Below, piece after piece: positions 16,607 to 24,197 of a stretch of 64,000 nt of DNA; the stretch's first letter is position 1, and each line of letters starts with the position of its first letter. Position numbers and translations under genes: made by a program. Below the pieces are notes generated by a model. The model was not told the origin of the DNA. It did no database searches and saw nothing but the letters and a program-made list of their open reading frames with translations. This DNA comes from Selenomonas sp. AB3002 (GTDB lineage Bacteria > Bacillota > Negativicutes > Selenomonadales > Selenomonadaceae): assembly GCF_000702545.1 (NCBI RefSeq), contig NZ_JNIO01000008.1, positions 744,001 through 808,000 of the forward strand. The letters run 5' to 3'.

Positions 16607-17632
16607 TTAATCTGTGGGATAGGGAATCCCCAAATGTTCATACCCTGCCCGGGTGACTACACGCCCCCTGGGTGTACGGTTGATAAAACCCAGCTGGATA
16701 AGGAAGGGCTCGTATACGTCTTCGATGGTATCCGTAGTCTCGCTGATGGCAGCAGCCAGGGTATCCAGACCCACAGGACCGCCAGCGAATTTCCTGATCA
16801 TGGTATTCAGCATGCGCCTGTCTGTGTGGTCAAGTCCCACCTCATCCACTTCCAGCATGCGCAGGGCCTTGTCCGCAATCTCATCGGTGATGATGCCCTG
16901 CCCCTCTATCTGCGCCACATCACGGACCCGCTTCAGCAGGCGGTTGGCAATGCGGGGGGTGCCGCGGGAACGGCGGGCTATTTCCAGCGCCCCCTGGTCC
17001 TCGATGGGAATCTCCAAAATCTCAGCGGCCCGCTTCACAATATGCACCAGTGAATCCGGCGTATAGTATTCCAAACGGGAAATGACACCGAAGCGGTCCC
17101 GGAGAGGAGGTGCCAGGGCTCCTGCCTTGGTGGTAGCCCCTATCAGGGTGAAGGGGGCAATATCCAGCCGGATAGAGCGGGCACTTGGCCCCTTGCCGAT
17201 GATGATATCCAGGGCATAGTCCTCCATGGCGGAGTACAACACCTCTTCCACACTGCGGGAAAGCCTGTGGATCTCATCGATAAAAAGCACATCTCGTTCC
17301 TGCAGATTGGTAAGCAGCGCTGCCAGGTCCCCCTGTTTCTCGATGGCGGGACCGGAGGTCTGGCGGAAATTGACCCCCAGCTCATTGGCGATGATGCCGG
17401 CCAGGGTAGTCTTGCCCAGTCCCGGGGGGCCATAGAGCAGCACATGGTCCAGGGCATCCCCACGGTTCAGGGCTGCCCTGATGAAAATATCCAGATTGTT
17501 CTTGGCCTTGTCCTGGCCTATGTATTCACTGAGCTTCCGGGGGCGCAGGCTGTACTGCCAGTCGTCTGCCATCTGCTCCCCCATGGAGACGATGCGGCTG
17601 TCCTCCAGGCTCATATCATTGAAATCTTCCAC
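16607..17632 (-). CDS. ruvB: Holliday junction DNA helicase RuvB
   Basis: 341 residues; AAA+ motor of branch migration. Walker [10 protein letters not shown] near residue 69, Walker B FIDEIHR, sensor GATTKAG, and the winged-helix C-terminus with FINRTPRGR. The GTG at 17632 is chosen because GGAGG lies at a 6-nt spacing; an in-frame ATG six codons later is poorer. It follows ruvA by 11 nt. Confidence 0.97.
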   Translation of the reverse strand: MEDFNDMSLEDSRIVSMGEQMADDWQYSLRPRKLSEYIGQDKAKNNLDIFIRAALNRGDALDHVLLYGPPGLGKTTLAGIIANELGVNFRQTSGPAIEKQGDLAALLTNLQERDVLFIDEIHRLSRSVEEVLYSAMEDYALDIIIGKGPSARSIRLDIAPFTLIGATTKAGALAPPLRDRFGVISRLEYYTPDSLVHIVKRAAEILEIPIEDQGALEIARRSRGTPRIANRLLKRVRDVAQIEGQGIITDEIADKALRMLEVDEVGLDHTDRRMLNTMIRKFAGGPVGLDTLAAAISETTDTIEDVYEPFLIQLGFINRTPRGRVVTRAGYEHLGIPYPTD

Positions 17633-17643
17633 TGTTCCCCTCC

Positions 17644-18240
17644 TTAGGCTCTGCTCAAGAATTTAAGGGCCAGCTTGATGATCTCGGCAGAATCCTTGCC
17701 TCTGGCGGCCTGTTTCAGGGCCGGAGTGATCTCCGCCTGAGTATAACCCAGAGAAATCAGGGCCGCCTGGGCTTCTGCCACCTTGTCATCCGCCACCTCA
17801 TCCTCGCTGACCAGCAGCAGTTCCTCTGCTTCGTCGCCCGTGAAGGAAAGCTTGTCCTTCAGCTCCAGCACCAGCCTTTCTGCTGATTTCTTGCCGATGC
17901 CAGGCAGCTTGGTAAGAATGGTGAGCTGCTTGTTTTGGATAGCCCGGCTGAGGCCGTCCAGTGTAATGTGGGACAGTATTCCCAGGGCTACTTTGGGACC
18001 AATGCCTGAAACGGAAATCAGGAGCTGAAAGGTGTCGTATTCCCTTTGGGTAGCAAAGCCATAAAGCTGCAAAGCATCTTCCCTGACGCTTAAATAAGTG
18101 AAAAGCTGTGCTTCCTCATTCAGCCGCAATTCCCTGCGGGTAGCTTCAGAGATAAAGAGCCGATATCCCACGCCATGTACATCCAGGAAGGCATGGTCTG
18201 CCATAAGGTATGCAACTTTGCCTCGTAAATAACCAATCAT
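17644..18240 (-). CDS. ruvA: Holliday junction DNA helicase subunit RuvA
   Basis: 198 residues. N-terminal OB fold ([13 protein letters not shown]), two helix-hairpin-helix motifs ([15 protein letters not shown] and [21 protein letters not shown], residues about 72-130), and the C-terminal domain III after an acidic linker. It holds the four-way junction for RuvB. Confidence 0.97.
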   Translation of the reverse strand: MIGYLRGKVAYLMADHAFLDVHGVGYRLFISEATRRELRLNEEAQLFTYLSVREDALQLYGFATQREYDTFQLLISVSGIGPKVALGILSHITLDGLSRAIQNKQLTILTKLPGIGKKSAERLVLELKDKLSFTGDEAEELLLVSEDEVADDKVAEAQAALISLGYTQAEITPALKQAARGKDSAEIIKLALKFLSRA

Positions 18241-18275
18241 AATCTATATCCTTTGCTGAAATACCTGCTAGAAGA

Positions 18276-18773
18276 TCAGCCCAGCTTATTCCGCCAGGTG
18301 ATGCTGTTCATGCAGTGAGTGGTACAGATGGCAATGGCCAGGGCATCTGCCGTATCATCGGGATGGGGCGGCTCCCGCAGGTTCAGGATCTTGGTGACCA
18401 TGTAGATGACCTGCTCCTTGGTAGCCTTGCCATACCCCGTGACAGACTGTTTCACCTGCAGGGGAGTGCGCTCCACCAGCTGCAGGCCATTCTTGGCCGC
18501 CGCCAGCAGCACTATCCCCCTGGCCTGCCCCACGGGAATCGCCGTGGTGATATTGCGGTTGAAGAACAGCTGCTCCACGCCCATCACATCAGGCTTGTGC
18601 TCCTTGATGAGGGCATCCAGCTCATCGTAGAGCTTCATGAGCCTTTCCTCCATGGGCATCTTGGGACTGGTGGTGATGGCGCCGTAGGCACGGGGCACCA
18701 GGCGGCTGCCCACCTGCTCCACAAAGCCGTAGCCGCAGATAGCGGTGCCCGGGTCTATTCCTAATGCTAGCAT
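18276..18773 (-). CDS. ruvC: Crossover junction endodeoxyribonuclease RuvC
   Basis: 165 residues. Resolves Holliday junctions. The RNase H-fold acidic residues sit in LGIDPGTAICG, MGVEQLFF and the C-terminal PHPDDTADALAIA. The ATG at 18773 has GGAG five nt upstream; an upstream in-frame ATG gives a non-family extension. It is the first gene of the ruvCAB-queH-spoIID-queA-uvrC-PHP run. Confidence 0.96.
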   Translation of the reverse strand: MLALGIDPGTAICGYGFVEQVGSRLVPRAYGAITTSPKMPMEERLMKLYDELDALIKEHKPDVMGVEQLFFNRNITTAIPVGQARGIVLLAAAKNGLQLVERTPLQVKQSVTGYGKATKEQVIYMVTKILNLREPPHPDDTADALAIAICTTHCMNSITWRNKLG

Positions 18774-18798
18774 AAAATCTCCGTATATACGCAAGATA

Positions 18799-18817
18799 GG
18801 CGGCCAAACCGGCCGCC
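18799..18817 (-). other. GC-rich hairpin between yebC and ruvC
   Basis: GGCGGCC and GGCCGCC form a 7-bp perfect stem with a 5-nt loop. No T-run follows, so it is not a standard intrinsic terminator; it could tune read-through from yebC into ruvC or stabilise an mRNA end. Confidence 0.4.
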
Positions 18818-18840
18818 CTTCTCAAATATTATGGGGACAA

Positions 18841-19572
18841 TCAGTCCTCATCAATCTCATGGTTGCTGTAGACGTTCTGGATATCATCATTGTCTTCCAG
18901 TGCATCGATGAGAGTCTGCATCTTCTCTGCATCCTTGCCTTCCAGATGAACCGTGTTGTCAGGCACCATGGTAACTTCTGCAGAAGCCGTCTCAATGCCC
19001 TTCTCACCCAGAGCTGCTTCGATAGCATCGAAAGCATCCGGCTCAGCCGTGATCTCGAAGACATCCTCATCGACCTTCATGTCATCAGCACCGGCCTCGA
19101 GGACAATTTCCATCAGAGCGTCTTCGTCATCGAAGGTTTCCTTCTCAACCAGGAACACAGCCTTCTTCTTGAACATCCAGGCCACGCAGCCATCCTGGCC
19201 CAGGTTGCCGCCGTACTTGGAGAAGAGGTGGCGCACATCTGCAGCCGTGCGGTTGCGGTTATCCGTGAGGATATCCAGCATGACAGCCGTGCCGCCAGGA
19301 CCGTAGCCCTCGTACATGAGCTCCTCGTAGTTGCTGCCCTCAGTAGCGCCCAGGCCCTTCTGGATAGCACGGTTGATGTTATCCTTGGGAATATTGTTAG
19401 CCTTGGCCTTGGAAAGGGCCAGCTTCAGGCGCATATTGCCGGTGGGATCCCCGCCGCCCATGCGCACAGCTATAGTGATTTCACGGCCAATCTTCGTGGT
19501 TATCTTGCCGCGGATGGCGTCATTTGCGCCCTTCTTCCGCTTGATGTTGGCCCATTTAGAATGTCCTGACAT
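18841..19572 (-). CDS. yebC: YebC/PmpR family translation or transcription factor
   Basis: 243 residues, the usual length. It begins with the invariant MSGHSKWANIKRKKGA. The family has been described as a DNA-binding regulator and, more recently, as a ribosome-associated factor easing polyproline stalls. It precedes ruvC as in many bacteria. It has its own promoter at 19612-19640. Confidence 0.95.
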   Translation of the reverse strand: MSGHSKWANIKRKKGANDAIRGKITTKIGREITIAVRMGGGDPTGNMRLKLALSKAKANNIPKDNINRAIQKGLGATEGSNYEELMYEGYGPGGTAVMLDILTDNRNRTAADVRHLFSKYGGNLGQDGCVAWMFKKKAVFLVEKETFDDEDALMEIVLEAGADDMKVDEDVFEITAEPDAFDAIEAALGEKGIETASAEVTMVPDNTVHLEGKDAEKMQTLIDALEDNDDIQNVYSNHEIDED

Positions 19573-19611
19573 AAAAGAACACCGCTCCTTCTTTGATTAC
19601 TAAACTTCTTT

Positions 19612-19640
19612 ATTCTAACATTTACCCGTCACTCCGTCAA
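19612..19640 (-). promoter_or_regulatory. Promoter of yebC
   Basis: TTGACG (19635-19640), 17 nt, TAGAAT (19612-19617) on the minus strand, about 40 nt ahead of the ATG. Confidence 0.7.
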
Positions 19641-19660
19641 TGTATAGACGGCCTTTTCTC

Positions 19661-20062
19661 TCAGGACTGAAGGCGTGCAGCGGCCTTGTTCATGAACTTT
19701 TCTTCATTCACAGCAAAGCGCTCATGTGTGCCCTCACCTATCAGTCCGACTTCATCATAAGCCGCAATCCTATAGGTTATTTTGGGTCCTTCCACGTACT
19801 CAACCACAGCCTCAGCCCTGACACGTCCACGCAGGGGCGTAGGTGCTTTATGCAGGATATTGATGGCTCCTCCCACAGAAGTATATCCCTCAGGCAGCAA
19901 GGTCTCAGCCAGCTCTGCTGCTGCCTTTTCCATCAGGCACGACATGGCGGGGGTAGCATAAACCGGCAGGCTGCCGCTGCCCATGACCCTTGCGGTTTTA
20001 TCTTCTGTCACCCTGTCTGTCACTTCATGCTTCATCCCCGGCTTGATTTCCTTTATTTCCAT
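19661..20062 (-). CDS. FlK-like thioesterase (hotdog fold)
   Basis: 133 residues resembling the stand-alone thioesterases related to fluoroacetyl-CoA thioesterase FlK: IKPGMKHEVTDRVTEDKTARVMGSG (residues 6-30, given by position), YATPAMSCLMEKAAAE, and VGGAINILHKAPTPLRGRVRAEA. A single domain covers the whole protein. The substrate is probably an acyl-CoA but cannot be told. It is transcribed divergently from niaP, and the two -35 boxes overlap. Confidence 0.78.
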   Translation of the reverse strand: MEIKEIKPGMKHEVTDRVTEDKTARVMGSGSLPVYATPAMSCLMEKAAAELAETLLPEGYTSVGGAINILHKAPTPLRGRVRAEAVVEYVEGPKITYRIAAYDEVGLIGEGTHERFAVNEEKFMNKAAARLQS

Positions 20063-20114
20063 CTAAAGCACCTCCGCTTTCTGTCAAGTCACTGATATCA
20101 TGCTTACAGAACTT

Positions 20115-20143
20115 AGTATACGCCTGGGGAAATGACTTGACAA
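20115..20143 (-). promoter_or_regulatory. Promoter of the FlK-like thioesterase gene
   Basis: TTGTCA (20138-20143), 17 nt, TATACT (20115-20120) on the minus strand. The -35 hexamer occupies nearly the same bases as that of the opposing niaP promoter. Confidence 0.7.
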
Positions 20144-20165
20144 ATTTTTTATGTCTAAGTACAAT
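20137..20165 (+). promoter_or_regulatory. Promoter of niaP
   Basis: TTGACA (20137-20142), 17 nt, TACAAT (20160-20165). The predicted start near 20172 leaves a leader of about 73 nt that contains the operator at 20188-20197. Confidence 0.78.
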
Positions 20166-20187
20166 GCAAACATGCTGTTTATCTAAG

Positions 20188-20197
20188 TGTCAAGACA
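20188..20197. promoter_or_regulatory. Candidate NiaR-type operator in the niaP leader
   Basis: TGTCAAGACA has the dyad TGTC-NN-GACA. The same core lies at the centre of the large palindrome in front of nadABC (41262-41271). Niacin-responsive repressors of the NiaR family control both kinds of genes in Firmicutes, so this is a likely shared operator. The assignment to NiaR is an inference. Confidence 0.5.
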
Positions 20198-20244
20198 GCA
20201 GGAATGTCATTATTATCCTTATTAACAGAAAGAGGTCTTGGTAC

Positions 20245-21588
20245 ATGATTCTTGAACGCTTGGAAAAGCTCCCGGTGGGGTCCTTCCAGTACAAGCTGCT
20301 GGCAGTGACCGGACTGGGCTGGCTTTTTGATTCCATGGATACGGGGCTTATCGCCTTCGTGCTGCCGGTGCTGGCCAAAGACTGGAGCCTGACGCCTGCC
20401 CAGATGGGCTGGATTGGTTCCATAGGCCTTATCGGCATGGCCCTGGGGGCGGTGCTGGCCGGCACTCTGGCTGACCGCATCGGCCGCAAGAAAGTCTTCT
20501 CCATCACAGTGCTGCTCTACAGCCTTTCCACCGGCATGTGCGCCCTGTCCTGGAGCTATGAGTCTTTGCTTTTCTTCCGTTTCCTGGTGGGCTTCGGCCT
20601 GGGAGGCGAACTGCCGGTGGCAGCCACCCTCATGAGCGAATACGCCCCCTCCCACCTGCGGGGACGTTTCATCGTGCTGCTGGAAAGCTTCTGGGCTTTG
20701 GGCTGGCTGGTAGCCGCCTGCATCGCCTATCTGCTGATCCCCATGTTCGGCTGGAAGATTGCCTTTGTCATCGGCACCCTCCCCGCTCTTTACGTCTTCC
20801 TTATCCGCCTGCACATGCCTGAGTCTGTCCGCTACCTTCTTTCCAAAAACAGGGTAGAAGAAGCCAAGGATATCATCCTCAGCCTGGAGAAGAATCTCTC
20901 TGTAGTGAGCCAGCCCTTTGAAGGCGAACTTACCCCCGTGGAAAAAGGCCAGGTTAAGGAAGAAACTCCTCGCTTCACCAAACTTTGGAACCGCCAGTTC
21001 CGCATGCGGACGCTGATGCTGTGGCTGGCCTGGTTCGGCATTGTCTTCAGCTACTATGGCATCTTCATGTGGTTGCCCTCCATCGTCTTTGCCCAGGGCT
21101 TTGCCGTGGTGAAGACCTTCGAATATGTGCTGATCATGACTCTGGCACAGCTCCCCGGTTACTTTGCCGCCGCCTATCTGGTGGAAGTGATCGGCCGCAA
21201 GTATACCCTGTCCCTTTTCCTGCTCATGAGCGGTGTTTGCAGCTTCTTCTTCGGCAACGCTTCATCCTCTGAGACTCTTCTCGCCTGGGGCGCAGCCATG
21301 AGCTTCTTCAACCTGGGGGCTTGGGGCGTCATCTACACCTACACCCCGGAGCAGTATCCCACCTCCATGCGCGCCCTGGGCAGCGGCTGGGCCGCAGGCT
21401 TCGGCCGCATCGGCGGCATGCTGGCTCCCATGCTGGTAGGCGTCATGATTGCCAGCAGCTTCGGCATGAACACCATCTTCCTGATGTTTGCCTCTGTCTT
21501 TGTCATTATCTCGGCAGTAGTCATTGCCCTGGGACATGAGAGCAAGCAGAAGTCACTGGAGGAGCTTGAAACAGTCCTTGACAACTGA
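20245..21588 (+). CDS. niaP: MFS niacin transporter NiaP-like
   Basis: 447 residues with about twelve membrane segments. It resembles Bacillus NiaP (YceI) over its whole length: LGWLFDSMDTGLIAFVLP, QMGWIGSIGLIGMALGA, ADRIGRKKVF, GLGGELPVAATLMSE, and the C-terminal YTPEQYPTSMRALGSG. The sugar-porter-type DRxGR loop is present. Niacin is the likely substrate; aromatic or sugar acids are alternatives within the superfamily. The ATG at 20245 follows AGAGG and begins at the family start. The presumed NiaR operator in the leader supports the call. Confidence 0.72.
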   Translation: MILERLEKLPVGSFQYKLLAVTGLGWLFDSMDTGLIAFVLPVLAKDWSLTPAQMGWIGSIGLIGMALGAVLAGTLADRIGRKKVFSITVLLYSLSTGMCALSWSYESLLFFRFLVGFGLGGELPVAATLMSEYAPSHLRGRFIVLLESFWALGWLVAACIAYLLIPMFGWKIAFVIGTLPALYVFLIRLHMPESVRYLLSKNRVEEAKDIILSLEKNLSVVSQPFEGELTPVEKGQVKEETPRFTKLWNRQFRMRTLMLWLAWFGIVFSYYGIFMWLPSIVFAQGFAVVKTFEYVLIMTLAQLPGYFAAAYLVEVIGRKYTLSLFLLMSGVCSFFFGNASSSETLLAWGAAMSFFNLGAWGVIYTYTPEQYPTSMRALGSGWAAGFGRIGGMLAPMLVGVMIASSFGMNTIFLMFASVFVIISAVVIALGHESKQKSLEELETVLDN

Positions 21589-21622
21589 CAGCCAGAATCC
21601 AACTTAACAATGCTATTCACCA

Positions 21623-21657
21623 AATCCCGGCTCACGTCTAAGTGCCGGGATTATTTT
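21623..21657 (+). terminator. Terminator of niaP
   Basis: AATCCCGGC and GCCGGGATT form a 9-bp perfect stem with a 12-nt loop, followed by ATTTTA. Confidence 0.75.
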
Positions 21658-21666
21658 ATGTTAACA

Positions 21667-21702
21667 GAAAAAAGCTGCCACACGCTTATTGCGTATGACA
21701 GC
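21667..21702 (-). terminator. Strong minus-strand terminator of the short unit beside recG
   Basis: On the minus strand GCTGTCATACGC pairs with GCGTGTGGCAGC (12 bp including G-U pairs), 5-nt loop, then six T (21668-21673). It lies just 3' of the small ORF 21710-21919 and opposes the niaP terminator. Confidence 0.85.
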
Positions 21703-21709
21703 TCTGCGC

Positions 21710-21919
21710 TCATCCTGCCCTTAAAGATTGAAACTGATGCCTTGCCCTTTGTGCCGTCCTGTCCTCAAAACAAGGAAAAGCCACCTCTCTGTCCTGGAGG
21801 CTCATGCTGGTTCTGCGCCTCCTGACCAGCAAGTACCTGCCTATATGGCAAAGCCTGAACCCAAACTTCAAGACCACATGAATGGAAAGAACAAACAAGC
21901 TGATAAGTATAGCATCCAT
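21710..21919 (-). CDS. Candidate small membrane protein under LexA-like control
   Basis: A 69-residue ORF with a hydrophobic N-terminus (MDAILISLFVLSIHVVL), followed by an Arg-rich stretch with RRRR near residue 34 and a polar tail. AAAGGAG lies 11 nt before the ATG. It fills a complete transcription unit: a promoter with three LexA-like boxes upstream and a strong terminator downstream. No family is recognised. It could be a TisB-like SOS-induced peptide, a YneA-like division inhibitor lacking LysM, or the region could work mainly as RNA. Confidence 0.45.
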   Translation of the reverse strand: MDAILISLFVLSIHVVLKFGFRLCHIGRYLLVRRRRTSMSLQDREVAFPCFEDRTAQRARHQFQSLRAG

Positions 21920-21948
21920 AGCAGTAATATCTCCTTTGTCTATATTTC

Positions 21949-22019
21949 CGTACCTATGTTCTGCTTATATACTACCATACTTATGTTCGCTTGTCTATGC
22001 TTTTTAGAACATTTATTCC
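21949..22019 (-). promoter_or_regulatory. Promoter with three LexA-like boxes
   Basis: Promoter TAGACA (21992-21997), 17 nt, TAGTAT (21969-21974) on the minus strand. CGAACATAAGTATG (21976-21989) lies wholly in the spacer, AGAACATAGGTACG (21949-21962) just after the -10, and GGAATAAATGTTCT (22006-22019) upstream of the -35. The first two each match 11 of 14 positions of the Gram-positive SOS box CGAACATATGTTCG, counted by eye. Confidence 0.45.
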
Positions 22020-24095
22020 TTAAAGTTCTGTTATCCTGGCAAACTGTTCCCTGTACTGGGCAGCCAGCACAGGCAGCACGAAGTCCATATCTTCCCGGTT
22101 CTCCAGGGTAGCGGCTGCTGCTTCCCTGGCTTGCAGCAGGATATCCATATCCCCCAGCACATCGGCAATCTTGAGGTCCGGCAAGCCATGCTGCATGTGG
22201 CCGAAGAACTGGCCGGGGCCGCGCAGCCGCAGGTCTTCCTCAGCCAGTTGGAAGCCATCGGAGGTGCTTTCCATGATTTTCAGCCTCTCCCTGGCATTTT
22301 CCGTCTTGCCCTCGGACACCAATATGCAGTAAGACTTGTACTGCCCGCGCCCGATGCGCCCCCTGAGCTGGTGCAGCTGGGCCAGACCGAAGCGGTCTGC
22401 ATTTTCAATGACCATCATGCTGGCATTGGGCACATTCACCCCCACTTCTATGACCGTAGTGGACACCAGCAGCTTCACCTTGTTCTCATAGAACGCCTCC
22501 ATCACGGCTTCCTTGTCAGTCCCCTTCATGCGGCCATGCACCAGGCCGCAGGGAATGCCGTAAAAGATGCCGTAGCGCAGCTCATCATAGACTTCCTCTG
22601 CCGAAGGCAGGTCACTGTCCTCGCTGCCCTCTATCAGGGGACAGACCACATAGGCCTGCCGGCCAGCTTCTATCTGGGTGCGCACGTACTGATAGATAAG
22701 CTCCCGCCTGTCCGGCTGCCGCAGGAAGGTCCTGATGGGCTGGCGCCCTGGGGGCAATTCCCTGATAAGGGATACGTCCAGATCCCCATACACTGTCAGG
22801 GTCATGGTGCGGGGGATGGGGGTAGCGGTCATGACCAGTACATCAGGGGTAAGATTCCCCTTCTTCTCCAGCGCCGCCCGCTGGTCGATGCCAAAACGGT
22901 GCTGCTCATCCGTTACCACCAGCCCCAGCCGGGCAAAGTCCACCCCCTCCTGTATCAGAGCATGAGTGCCGATGACGATATCGTATTCCCCGGCAGAGAG
23001 GGCTGCATACATTTCCTCCCGCTTCTTTTTCGTCAGCCTGCCGGAGAGGAACCCCACCCTTAGCCCCAACGGTTCCAGCTGCGCCTTGAAGCTCTCGTAA
23101 TGCTGGCTGGCCAGGATTTCCGTGGGGGCCATCATGGCCCCCTGAAAGCCGTTTTCCACCGTCTTTACCAGGGCCAGCATGGCTATCACGGTCTTGCCGG
23201 AGCCCACATCCCCCTGCACCAGCCGCCGCATGGGCAGGGGGCTTTCCATATCCTTGCAGATTTCCTGCCAGGCCTTGTGCTGGTCACGGGTCAGCTTGAA
23301 GGGCAGGCTTGCCAGCAAAGCTCCCACCTTGCGGCTGTTCACCAAATGCCTGATGCCCTTCCCCTTCTGCTGATTCTTCTTCTTCAGCAACATGAGGCCG
23401 CACTGAATCAGGTAAAGCTCCTCAAAGGCCAGAGCGTTCCTGGCTTCTTTGAGCTGCACAAAATCCTCGGGAAAATGTATAGCCTTCAGCGCTGCTGCTC
23501 TGGGCAGCAGCTCATAGTGCCTGCGTATGCCTGCGGGAATCAGCTCAGGCAGCTGCAAATCCGGCAAATCCTTCTCCAACAGCTCGCCCAGAATCTTGCG
23601 GAAGTACTTCTGGTTCAGCTTCTCTGTGGAGGGATATACAGGCAGTATCCCGCACCTTTCCTCAGCGTCCTCTTCCCCCTCCAGCACCTCGAAGGAATGA
23701 ACCTGGCTCATAGCCAGCTGTCCCCGGCCCCCGTAGGCATAGGCGGCCTTGCCCGTCACAAAGAGCCGCTTGCCGGGCTTCAGCTTGTTCTTCAGGAATT
23801 TCTGATTGAACCAGGTAACAGTAAGGAAACCTGTGCCGTCCCCCACCATGGCAGTTAGGATGCTCATGCCCCGCCTGCCTCCCTGCTTTTCCTGCAGGTT
23901 CAGGATAGTCCCCGCCACCGTAGCCTGGACCCCCGGCTTCAGTTTCCCAATGGAAGTCAGGACACTCTGGTCCTCATAGGTGCGGGGATAATAGGTCAGG
24001 AGGTCATAGACAGTATTTATGCCCAGCTTGCCCAGGGCTTCTGCCTTCTTGGGCCCCACGCCCTTGATGTATTTCACAGAATCAGATAATTTCAT
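22020..24095 (-). CDS. recG: ATP-dependent DNA helicase RecG
   Basis: 691 residues, full length. N-terminal helix-hairpin-helix (YIKGVGPKKAEALGKLGI) and OB wedge domain for fork binding, then SF2 motors: GDVGSGKTVIAMLAL, MAPTEILASQHYESF, DEQHRFG, MTATPIPRTM, and the C-terminal FGLAQLHQLRGRIGRG. It remodels stalled forks and recombination intermediates. An ATG at 24095 with GGAAG upstream is preferred to a GTG three codons earlier. A TATAAT element at 24128-24133 is probably its -10 box. Confidence 0.96.
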   Translation of the reverse strand: MKLSDSVKYIKGVGPKKAEALGKLGINTVYDLLTYYPRTYEDQSVLTSIGKLKPGVQATVAGTILNLQEKQGGRRGMSILTAMVGDGTGFLTVTWFNQKFLKNKLKPGKRLFVTGKAAYAYGGRGQLAMSQVHSFEVLEGEEDAEERCGILPVYPSTEKLNQKYFRKILGELLEKDLPDLQLPELIPAGIRRHYELLPRAAALKAIHFPEDFVQLKEARNALAFEELYLIQCGLMLLKKKNQQKGKGIRHLVNSRKVGALLASLPFKLTRDQHKAWQEICKDMESPLPMRRLVQGDVGSGKTVIAMLALVKTVENGFQGAMMAPTEILASQHYESFKAQLEPLGLRVGFLSGRLTKKKREEMYAALSAGEYDIVIGTHALIQEGVDFARLGLVVTDEQHRFGIDQRAALEKKGNLTPDVLVMTATPIPRTMTLTVYGDLDVSLIRELPPGRQPIRTFLRQPDRRELIYQYVRTQIEAGRQAYVVCPLIEGSEDSDLPSAEEVYDELRYGIFYGIPCGLVHGRMKGTDKEAVMEAFYENKVKLLVSTTVIEVGVNVPNASMMVIENADRFGLAQLHQLRGRIGRGQYKSYCILVSEGKTENARERLKIMESTSDGFQLAEEDLRLRGPGQFFGHMQHGLPDLKIADVLGDMDILLQAREAAAATLENREDMDFVLPVLAAQYREQFARITEL

Positions 24096-24127
24096 AGGCT
24101 TCACTTCCGTAATTTTGTTCTATGTAT

Positions 24128-24133
24128 ATTATA
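24128..24133 (-). promoter_or_regulatory. -10 element upstream of recG
   Basis: A perfect TATAAT about 33 nt before the recG start, right after the pckA terminator. The matching -35 is only a T-rich stretch, so the promoter assignment is tentative. Confidence 0.4.
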
Positions 24134-24146
24134 CCCAAGAAAGCGC

Positions 24147-24177
24147 ACAAAAAAAAGAGCCCCAGACTGGGACTCTT
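24147..24177 (-). terminator. Terminator of pckA
   Basis: On the minus strand AAGAGTCCCA pairs with TGGGGCTCTT (10 bp, 3-nt loop) and is followed by eight T. It lies about 20 nt past the pckA stop. Confidence 0.92.
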
Positions 24178-24197
24178 TCCTAAAAGTCGTATTCAGC

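Noticed and set aside
21610-22111. Plus-strand ORFs in the gap between niaP and recG.
   Set aside because: They cross both the niaP terminator and the opposing terminator, have no ribosome binding site and look like random composition. The minus-strand unit explains the region better.
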